Positions 36,496 to 42,683 of a stretch of DNA of 42,683 nucleotides are shown here, one piece after another (within the stretch, counting starts at the first letter, position 1; each line of letters opens with the position of its first letter). Location of the stretch: contig CAMHIP010000006.1 in NCBI GenBank assembly GCA_946185205.1, positions 1-42,683 of the forward strand. Reading direction: 5' to 3'. The notes under the pieces are model-generated. The model saw only the letters and a program-made list of their open reading frames with translations. It ran no database searches and was not told the DNA's origin. The stretch comes from an uncultured Bacteroidales bacterium. Lineage in GTDB: Bacteria; Bacteroidota; Bacteroidia; Bacteroidales; UBA932. A program made the translations under genes and the position numbers.

Positions 36496-37698
36496 CTACA
36501 TCAGCCCGAGCACGCGGGAGCGGGAGAGCAGGCAGTCGCCGACGGAGGCGGCCCGGCGGCCCAGCTGGGAAAGCACGATGGTGGTGTCCTGGGAGACGCG
36601 CGGCAGGGAGAGGCGGTTGACGGCGGTCTTGATCGGGAGGAGGAGGTAGTCCTTGCCGACGATGAGGCGTCCGCCGATCACCACGAGTCCCGGGTTGAAG
36701 ACGTTCAGCACGCCGGAGATGCCGCGGCCGAGCGTGTCGCCGATCTGGCCGATGGCGTCGATGGCGAGCACGTCGCCCTCTTCGACGGCGCGCAGGATCT
36801 CGTCCAGCTCCACGTCGCCTTTGCGGTTGTAGGGGGCGGACATGGAGGAAGCCTGCCCCTTCTTCAGCTTCTCGATGATCATCCGGTGCAGGGCGGAGCC
36901 GGAAGCGCCCGTCTCCAGGCAGCCGACCTTGCCGCAGCGGCAGATGATGTCATTGTCCAGGACGGGGAAGTGCCCCAGCTCGCCGGAGTAGCCCGACTTG
37001 CCGTAGTAGAGGCGCCCGTCCATGATGATGCCCATGCCCAGGCCCCAGCTGACGTTGATGAAGATCATGTCGGGGTCGGCCTTCTTGCCGAGGGACATGT
37101 ATTCGCCGTAGGCCATGGCGCGGGAGTCGTTCTCGATCGTGACGGGGACGTTGAATTCTTTCTGGAAAATGCTCTTGAGGGGGAGGTCGTCACCGACGAA
37201 GTAGGTCAGGCTGTAGCCCTTCTCGGGATTGACGCGGCCGGACAGGCTCACGCCCACGCCGAGCACCTTGATCCAGGGGATGCCGCTCTTGATGACCTGG
37301 TCCATGACCATGCGGCAGATGGTGCGGAAGGAATTCTCGTTGGCCTCGAGCACGAATTCGATATCCTGTATATAGGAGATGATCTCGCCCTTGAAATCGC
37401 TGATGGCGATGTGGAAATGGTGGCGCGCCACATCGACGCCCACGAAATAGCCGGCGTCCGGATTGAGACCATAGACGCTCGGGCGGCGTCCGCCCGAAGT
37501 GCCCACCTTGCCCTCGTCCTTGAGGAAATTGTCCTCGATCAGTTCGCTGACGAACTTGGTGATGGTGGGGACACTGATCCCCAATGCCCGGCTGAAATCG
37601 GCAATGCTGTAGTTGTTGTGTGCGATGCACAGGCGCAAGATCTCCCGCTTGACGGTTGCACTTTTGCCGGAATTGTCGTTGAGGAAGGTGTTGGTCAT
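36496..37698 (-). CDS. ROK-family transcriptional regulator
   Basis: 400 residues. Residues 15-62 form a winged helix (KREILRLCIAHNNYSIADFS then ISVPTITKFVSELIEDNFL), as in NagC/Mlc/XylR-type ROK regulators. The ROK domain follows, with sugar-site residues N190-D191 (ENDSRA) and SGELGH (E240, H243) and the zinc motif H243...C253-x-C255-x4-C260. The phosphate-binding DxGxT of ROK kinases is replaced by DVARHH at 89-94, so it should bind sugar but not act as kinase. The ligand is unknown; a xylose or amino-sugar effector is possible. It precedes the ABC-F gene by 1 nt and diverges from the sensor-TrkH operon. Confidence 0.9.
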   Translation of the reverse strand: MTNTFLNDNSGKSATVKREILRLCIAHNNYSIADFSRALGISVPTITKFVSELIEDNFLKDEGKVGTSGGRRPSVYGLNPDAGYFVGVDVARHHFHIAISDFKGEIISYIQDIEFVLEANENSFRTICRMVMDQVIKSGIPWIKVLGVGVSLSGRVNPEKGYSLTYFVGDDLPLKSIFQKEFNVPVTIENDSRAMAYGEYMSLGKKADPDMIFINVSWGLGMGIIMDGRLYYGKSGYSGELGHFPVLDNDIICRCGKVGCLETGASGSALHRMIIEKLKKGQASSMSAPYNRKGDVELDEILRAVEEGDVLAIDAIGQIGDTLGRGISGVLNVFNPGLVVIGGRLIVGKDYLLLPIKTAVNRLSLPRVSQDTTIVLSQLGRRAASVGDCLLSRSRVLGLM

Positions 37699-37720
37699 AA
37701 TCGGTTCTAGTATGCAGTAA

Positions 37721-37752
37721 TTGCAAAAATATACAAAAAAACCGTATATTTG
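37721..37752 (+). promoter_or_regulatory. Promoter for the sensor-trkH operon
   Basis: TTG (37721-37723), 21-nt spacing, TATATTTG (37745-37752), 25 nt before the ATG at 37778. The -33 TTG directly abuts the opposing ROK -7 box. Confidence 0.65.
37724..37731 (-). promoter_or_regulatory. -7 box (TATTTTTG) for the ROK gene
   Basis: Minus-strand TATTTTTG, 25 nt before the ATG at 37698. AAATATAC (37727-37734) and GTATATTT (37744-37751) form a perfect inverted repeat spanning both promoters, so it could also be a ROK autoregulatory operator. Confidence 0.55.
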
Positions 37753-37777
37753 TCATGATTCTTGAAGAAATTTAATA

Positions 37778-38602
37778 ATGTCGGCCCTAAAAATCTTCAA
37801 AAACATCCGGAACTACCGGCTTTCGATGCGCGCGAAGCTGATTGTCAGCCTTTCGCTGATTGCCGCCATCCTGCTGGTGTCCCTGCTGATTTCGGTGATG
37901 GAATACTCCGGAATGAGCGATTATGTCTCGGACCTGATTGCCGACGACATCAGCAGCATCAACGTGGCCAACCGCCTGGCCGATATGAGCAATACCTACA
38001 ATCTCGAGATCCTGGCCGTCGTGGGCGACGAAACCTCCCTGCGGGTGCCGGATTTCGACGACGGCTATTTCAAGTCGCACTGCGACTCGCTGCGCTCCAG
38101 CGTCCCCTCCAACCAGGTGAAGCCCCTCGCGGATTCGGTCATGTATTCGTACTCGGCCTATATGCTGACCTCCCTGGAGCTGGAAGACGTGCTCCAGTCG
38201 GATTTCATCGATTCCCGCTCCTGGTATTTCGAGCGGCTCCAGCCGCGCTACGACCGCCTGCGCGCCGACCTGGAGGCCCTTTCGGAAGCCATCTACCAGG
38301 ACCTGGCCAAGAATTCCGCCACCTTCGAGGGCGGCTTCTACCGGAGCATCATCCCGGGCATCGTGGCCGTGGGCGTGGGCCTGCTGCTGGTCGTGATGCT
38401 GCTCTTCTTCCTGCTGGCCTTCTACGTGAATCCGCTCTACAAGATGCTGGAAGGCCTGGATGCGTACCGCTCGCAGGACAAGAAATACAATGTCAAGTTC
38501 GACGGCGACGACCAGCTCGCCCGGCTCAACGAGGGGATCTCCGAACTGGCAGGTGAGAACCGCCAGTTCCGTTCGCGGATCAAGACCATCGGCAGGAAAT
38601 GA
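37778..38602 (+). CDS. Sensor-like membrane protein without output domain
   Basis: 274 residues. TM1 is about 20-42 (LIVSLSLIAAILLVSLLISV). A periplasmic, mostly helical region (43-190) looks like a four-helix-bundle sensor. TM2 is about 191-217. The cytoplasmic tail (218-274) resembles a HAMP linker (NPLYKMLEGLDAYRSQDKKY, then LARLNEGISELAGENRQF). The usual histidine kinase, methyl-accepting or cyclase output is absent; the stop overlaps the trkH start as ATGA, so it is not simply cut by the window. It may modulate TrkH or signal through a partner. Family assignment is from architecture only. Confidence 0.7.
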   Translation: MSALKIFKNIRNYRLSMRAKLIVSLSLIAAILLVSLLISVMEYSGMSDYVSDLIADDISSINVANRLADMSNTYNLEILAVVGDETSLRVPDFDDGYFKSHCDSLRSSVPSNQVKPLADSVMYSYSAYMLTSLELEDVLQSDFIDSRSWYFERLQPRYDRLRADLEALSEAIYQDLAKNSATFEGGFYRSIIPGIVAVGVGLLLVVMLLFFLLAFYVNPLYKMLEGLDAYRSQDKKYNVKFDGDDQLARLNEGISELAGENRQFRSRIKTIGRK

Positions 38603-40056
38603 ACTGGAAGGTCATCAGCAGGAACGTCGGTTATGCCCTCCTCGTCAGTGCGCTCTTCATGCTGCTGTCGGTGGGCGTGTCGCTGCTCGGCGGGCGCGAT
38701 TCCGCGCTGGCCGCGCTGCTCATCTCCTTCCTGATCACCTTCATCGTCGGGATCTTTCCCTTCATCTTTGTCCGCGACACCCCGGCGATCACGCTGAAGG
38801 AGGGGTACGTGATCATCTGCCTGTCCTGGCTCCTGTCCTTCATCTTCGGCATGCTGCCCTATGCCCTCTGGGGCGGGCCCTTCACCCTGCAGAATGCCTG
38901 GTTCGAGTCCGTAAGCGGCTTCACGACCACGGGCGCCACGATTCTGGACGACATCGAGGCGCTGCCGCACAGCCTCCTGTTCTGGCGGGCCTCCACCCAC
39001 TTCATCGGCGGCTTGGGAGTCGTGGTGTTCCTGCTGCTGCTCATCCCCGGCTCCAACCAGATGAAGATGCGCCTGACCAACATGGAGCTGACCTCGCTCT
39101 CGCGGGGCGGCTATTCCACGCGGACCAACAAGACGGTCTATATTTTCGCCTTCGTCTATCTGGGGCTGCTGGTGTTTTCGTTCATTTCCTATCTGCTGGC
39201 CGGGATGTCCCCCTTCGACGCCGTGTGCCATGCGATGAGCGTGAGCGCCACGGGCGGCTTCAGCTCGCGCAACCTCTCGATCGCCGCCTTCGATTCCCGC
39301 TGGGTGGAGGGCATCACGATGTTCTTCATGTACCTGTCTTCGCTCCACTTCGGGATCATCTACCTGGCCGTCGTGACGCGTTCCAACAAGCCCTACGACA
39401 ACCCGGTCGTCAAATTCTACACCTTCTGGGTGCTGGTCATGGCCCTGATCGTGGGCGCCGGACTCAAGGGCAACGGCATCTGCCCGACCTGGGGAGACGC
39501 CTTGTGGAACGGCCTGTTCGAGACGCTCTGCGTCACGACCACGTCGGGATTCGCCATCCTGGACAATGCGGAGTGGCCCCTCTGGATCGTGATGGTGCTG
39601 ATGTTCTCCGCCGTCATGTGCGGCAGTGCCGGATCGACTTCCGGCGGCGTCAAGGTCGATCGCGTCCTGCTGTTCTTCAAGGCGCTGGGACGCCGGGTCA
39701 ATGCGATCCTGCATCCTTCTTCCATCAATGAAGTGCGGCTCGGGAAGCGGGTCCTCCGCGAGGAGGAGGTGGCCCCGCACATCCAGTATATCGCCCTCTA
39801 CGGCCTGCTGCTGGCCCTTTCCGTGGCGGCCAGCCTGTTCGTCGGGGTGGATCACCAGAACAGCTTCATCGCTTCGGTCACGAGCCTGGGCAATGTGGGC
39901 CCCGCCTACGGCGCGCTCGGGACCATGGGCTCGTTCAACAGCGTACCGCTGCTGGGCAAACTGGTCTTCACCCTGGACATGTTCCTCGGGCGGATCGAAA
40001 TCTATCCGGTCCTGGCCGTCGTGGCCATGATCTTTGACAAACGCGCCCGGGGATGA
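38599..40056 (+). CDS. trkH: TrkH/KtrB-type potassium transporter subunit
   Basis: 485 residues, integral membrane. The four filter-type P-loops of the TrkH superfamily are seen: SVSGFTTTGATIL, SVSATGGFSSRN, CVTTTSGFAILD and TSLGNVGPAYG, each with the key Gly (GF, GF, GF, GP variants). It forms the K+ pathway and normally works with a cytoplasmic TrkA/KtrA RCK-domain subunit. None is encoded in the window; it may lie elsewhere. It overlaps both neighbours by ATGA, with the sensor-like gene upstream and the helicase downstream. Confidence 0.92.
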   Translation: MNWKVISRNVGYALLVSALFMLLSVGVSLLGGRDSALAALLISFLITFIVGIFPFIFVRDTPAITLKEGYVIICLSWLLSFIFGMLPYALWGGPFTLQNAWFESVSGFTTTGATILDDIEALPHSLLFWRASTHFIGGLGVVVFLLLLIPGSNQMKMRLTNMELTSLSRGGYSTRTNKTVYIFAFVYLGLLVFSFISYLLAGMSPFDAVCHAMSVSATGGFSSRNLSIAAFDSRWVEGITMFFMYLSSLHFGIIYLAVVTRSNKPYDNPVVKFYTFWVLVMALIVGAGLKGNGICPTWGDALWNGLFETLCVTTTSGFAILDNAEWPLWIVMVLMFSAVMCGSAGSTSGGVKVDRVLLFFKALGRRVNAILHPSSINEVRLGKRVLREEEVAPHIQYIALYGLLLALSVAASLFVGVDHQNSFIASVTSLGNVGPAYGALGTMGSFNSVPLLGKLVFTLDMFLGRIEIYPVLAVVAMIFDKRARG

Positions 40057-41483
40057 TGGACCGCGCGGGTTTCCTGGAGCAGCGCTTCCTTTCCTCGTTC
40101 CAAGCGGAGCCGACCCCCTGCCAGGCGCGGCTGCTGCGGGAAGTGGCGGAATTCGTGACCTGCGACGATGCGGACATCCTCGTGGTCAACGGATATGCCG
40201 GCACGGGCAAGACGACGGCCGTCGCCGCGGTCATCGGCGCCTTGAAGGAGATCGGCACCCCGTCGGTGCTGCTCGCTCCGACCGGCCGGGCCGCCAAGGT
40301 GCTGTCGGGCATCGCCCACCTTCCCGCATTCACCATCCACAAGCATATCTACCGCCAGAAAAGCGTCGGCAGCGACGGTTTCGGGCAGTTTTCCCTCTCT
40401 CCCAACAAAGCCAAGGGGACGCTTTTCGTCGTCGATGAAGTGTCGCTGATCGGCATCGAGGCCGCTTCCGGGCAGGGTTCCGCCGCCTTCGGTACGGGCA
40501 ATCTGCTGGAAGACCTCGTCTCGTTCGTGCGCAACGGGCTGGACTGCCGCCTGATCCTGATCGGGGACGCCGCCCAGCTGCCGCCCGTGGGGCTGGACGC
40601 TTCGCCGGCCCTGTCGAAGGCTTTCATGGACGGCTTCGGCGGGGTGCGCTACAGCACGCTGACCTCCGTGGTGCGGCAGGCCGCGGACTCCGGCATCCTC
40701 CGCAACGCCACGCATCTGCGGGAGATGATCGCCGGGGGCGGGGAGTCTTTTTCCGGCTGGCAGCTCGACCTGCACGGGACGGACGACGTGGAGCGCATCG
40801 GCGGCGGAGAGCTGATCGAGGCCATCACGGACGCATACGGACGCTACGGAGAGGACGGGACCGTGATCCTGTGCCGCTCCAACAAGCGGGCGATCCGCTA
40901 CAACCTGGGCATCCGCTCGACGGTGCAGTTCAAGGAAGAGCGGCTGGTGCGCGGGGATGCGCTGATGATCGTCAAGAACTGCTACCAGTTCGTGGAGGAC
41001 GTGCCCGGGATGGACTACATCGCCAACGGTGACATCGCCAAGCTGGAGCGGATCAGCGGCTTCGAGGAGCGCTACGGGCTGCATTTCGCGACCGCCATCC
41101 TTTCCTTCCCGGACTACGGGGGCGTGGAACTCCAGGCGAAGGTGTGCCTGGACACGCTCGAGTCCGAGTCCGCCTCGCTGACGTATGAACAGCAGAATGC
41201 GCTCTACCAGGGCGTGTCGGCGGACTATGCCGACCGCGGGACCAAGAAGAAAATCTGGGAGGCGGTGCGCGAGGACCCCTATTTCAATGCCCTGCAGATC
41301 AAGCACGCCGAGGCGATCACCTGCCACAAGTCGCAGGGCGGGCAGTGGGACTGCGTGTTCATCGACTGCCCCTTCTGGCAGGACGAGCAGACGCTCGACG
41401 ACCTGAAATGGCTCTACACCGCCCTCACGCGGGCGGTGAAGCAAGTATATCTCGTGAATTTCAAAGACCGGTTCTTCGTATGA
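40053..41483 (+). CDS. RecD-like superfamily 1 helicase
   Basis: 476 residues. An AAA_30/RecD-type N-terminal ATPase has Walker A GYAGTGKTT (47-55), APTGRAAKVLS, Walker B LFVVDEVSLI and motif III GDAAQLPPVG. The C-terminal part has UvrD_C_2-type TCHKSQGGQWDCVFID and motif VI LYTALTRAVKQVYLV. RecD-type helicases unwind DNA 5' to 3'; this one is shorter than RecD2 and lacks its long N-terminal domain, like the compact AAA-family helicases common in Bacteroidota. No RecB or RecC is nearby. It starts at ATG 40053 (a second ATG follows at 40056) overlapping the trkH stop. Confidence 0.88.
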   Translation: MMDRAGFLEQRFLSSFQAEPTPCQARLLREVAEFVTCDDADILVVNGYAGTGKTTAVAAVIGALKEIGTPSVLLAPTGRAAKVLSGIAHLPAFTIHKHIYRQKSVGSDGFGQFSLSPNKAKGTLFVVDEVSLIGIEAASGQGSAAFGTGNLLEDLVSFVRNGLDCRLILIGDAAQLPPVGLDASPALSKAFMDGFGGVRYSTLTSVVRQAADSGILRNATHLREMIAGGGESFSGWQLDLHGTDDVERIGGGELIEAITDAYGRYGEDGTVILCRSNKRAIRYNLGIRSTVQFKEERLVRGDALMIVKNCYQFVEDVPGMDYIANGDIAKLERISGFEERYGLHFATAILSFPDYGGVELQAKVCLDTLESESASLTYEQQNALYQGVSADYADRGTKKKIWEAVREDPYFNALQIKHAEAITCHKSQGGQWDCVFIDCPFWQDEQTLDDLKWLYTALTRAVKQVYLVNFKDRFFV

Positions 41484-42683
41484 GAAAGACCTTGTTGACC
41501 CTGGCGCTGCTGTGTGCGGCGCTGCTGTGCGGCCGTGCCGAGGACCGCAACGTGACCCCGTCGCCGGACGGGAAGAAGGAGGCGTTCACCCGCGACAACG
41601 ATCTCTGGATCCGTTCGCTGCCCGATTCGACCGAGACGCGCCTGACTTTCGACGGGTCGGAACTGATCCTCAACGGCTACGCCTCGTGGGTTTATTACGA
41701 GGAGATTTTCGGCCGCGCTTCGCGCTACAAGGCCTTCTGGTGGAGCCCCGATTCGCAGCGGCTCGGTTTCTACCGTTTCGACAATTCGGCCGTGCCGATG
41801 TTCCCCATCTATTCGCCCTTCGGGCAGGACGGGACCCTGCACCGCACCCGCTATCCCAAGGCGGGGGAGCCCAACCCTTCCGTGCGGATCGGCATCATCG
41901 AGGCGCGGGCGGGGGCGGAGCCGGTCTGGGCCGATTTCGACGACTCGCCGGAGCAGTATTTCGGCACGCCTTTCTGGGGGGCCGATTCCCGCGAACTCTA
42001 TGTGTCGCGCGAGCCGCGGAGGCAGAACCGGCTGGACCTGTATGCGGTGAGCGCCGCCGACGGCTCCAGACGGCAGGTCTATCACGAAGAGTACCCGGAT
42101 GCCTGGGTGGAATGGATTGAGGGAATGATCTTTACCGACAAGGGCCTGTATATGGCGCGCAACTTCGAGTCGGGCTGGGAGCAGATCTATTTCCTGGGCT
42201 ATGACGGCACGCTCCGGCGCCTGACCGACGGACAGAACTGGAACATCCGCCTGCTGCGGGTCGATGAAAAGAAGGGAGATGTCTGGTTCACGGCCAAGCG
42301 GGACTCCCGCCTGCATACGGCGCTGTACCGGCTGGACCGCAAGGGCCGCATCACGGCGCTGACCGATCCGGAATACAATGCCGCCGGGGTGAGGATCGCC
42401 GAAGACGGCAAATCTTTTTCGGCGATGCTTTCCACGGCCCGCACCCCCTGGAAGTCGGTCGAGGGCCGGACGGACCGGTACGCCATCACGCAGGTCGTGG
42501 ATACGGTCCAGGTGGACCTGGCCGCCCGTCCTTCTCCGCAGATCGTCCGGCTGGAGCATGAAGGCTTCGACCTCTACGGACTGATGTCGCTGCCGGCGGG
42601 TTTCGACCCTTCGAAGAAGTATCCCGTGCAGATGCAGCTCTACGGCGGCCCGGGCACGCCCTATGTGCGTGACAGCTGGGGCG
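41480..42683 (+). CDS. S9B dipeptidyl-peptidase IV-like protein, N-terminal part
   Basis: The frame is open to the right edge; 401 codons are visible. It starts at ATG 41480, overlapping the helicase stop as ATGA, with a signal peptide (MRKTLLTLALLCAALLCGRAE). The sequence matches the beta-propeller of DPP-IV: ASWVYYEEIFGRASRYKAFW contains the Glu pair (EE) that binds the substrate amino terminus, followed by WWSPDSQRLGFYRFD and FWGADSRELY. The right end reaches the alpha/beta-hydrolase entry YPVQMQLYGGPGTPYV. The catalytic Ser-Asp-His lie beyond the window. It should remove X-Pro or X-Ala dipeptides in the periplasm. Confidence 0.92.
   Translation, partial: MRKTLLTLALLCAALLCGRAEDRNVTPSPDGKKEAFTRDNDLWIRSLPDSTETRLTFDGSELILNGYASWVYYEEIFGRASRYKAFWWSPDSQRLGFYRFDNSAVPMFPIYSPFGQDGTLHRTRYPKAGEPNPSVRIGIIEARAGAEPVWADFDDSPEQYFGTPFWGADSRELYVSREPRRQNRLDLYAVSAADGSRRQVYHEEYPDAWVEWIEGMIFTDKGLYMARNFESGWEQIYFLGYDGTLRRLTDGQNWNIRLLRVDEKKGDVWFTAKRDSRLHTALYRLDRKGRITALTDPEYNAAGVRIAEDGKSFSAMLSTARTPWKSVEGRTDRYAITQVVDTVQVDLAARPSPQIVRLEHEGFDLYGLMSLPAGFDPSKKYPVQMQLYGGPGTPYVRDSWG

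Noticed and set aside
36496..37698. ROK protein as a sugar kinase
   Set aside because: The N-terminal winged helix is present and the DxGxT phosphate motif is missing, so a regulator fits better.
40053..41483. Helicase and neighbours as a new defence system
   Set aside because: No nuclease, toxin, nucleotide-signalling or mobile-element gene accompanies it, and compact RecD-like helicases are ordinary chromosomal genes in Bacteroidota.

Overview
The window is a stretch of chromosome from a GC-rich member of the Bacteroidota, most likely order Bacteroidales. The evidence is the many TAnnTTTG promoter boxes (the Bacteroidota sigma-ABfr -7 element), the lack of Shine-Dalgarno sequences with A-rich tracts before starts, and family-specific proteins: a DUF4493/DUF6359 lipoprotein, a golvesin-domain amidase, a SecA of about 1,090 residues and a 442-residue Pgi. 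Coding density is very high. Genus cannot be fixed from sequence alone; a gut or rumen commensal is an inference.

Layout. 1-3090 (+): end of dTDP-glucose 4,6-dehydratase, a PAP2 phosphatase and a membrane nucleotide-sugar dehydratase, an envelope-glycan block. 3091-9176 (-): M28-like protein, MsbA-type ABC exporter, VanZ-like protein and a large secreted amidase-like protein. 9212-13405 (+): TPR protein, WalJ/YycJ-type metallo-beta-lactamase-fold protein, then pgi. 13402-14466 (-): a surface lipoprotein. 14770-18574 (+): M16 peptidase and menA, convergent with menG (18571-19281, -), which lies behind tRNA-Gly(UCC). 19508-23837 (+): xylose operon xylB-xylA-xylE, closed by a strong terminator. 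23920-27889 (+): GH2 glycosidase lipoprotein and a PreA-like dihydropyrimidine dehydrogenase with an extra N-terminal Fe-S domain. 28002-31841 (+): secA and bactofilin, with a bidirectional terminator against glnS (31918-33573, -). 33736-34611 (+): yicC. 34608-37698 (-): ROK regulator and ABC-F ATPase. 37778-42683 (+): sensor-like membrane protein, TrkH, RecD-like helicase and DPP-IV-like peptidase, joined by ATGA overlaps.

Functional themes. Envelope building and surface processing (capD-like, msbA, amidase, bactofilin, peptidases), menaquinone synthesis (menA and menG tail to tail), xylose catabolism to xylulose-5-phosphate, and housekeeping (secA, glnS, pgi, yicC).

No phage, CRISPR, IS element or classical defence island is visible. 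The most unusual items are structural: a 162-bp palindromic element carried in frame inside the ABC-F linker; a perfect 24-bp inverted repeat filling the glnS 5' leader; mirror-image divergent promoters; genes whose promoter box lies only 5-8 nt before the start codon; and convergent genes whose stop codons share CTAG. I did not find a clear new multi-gene system. The in-frame palindromic element, with a possible partial relative in the 11.9 kb gene, is the best candidate for something undescribed.
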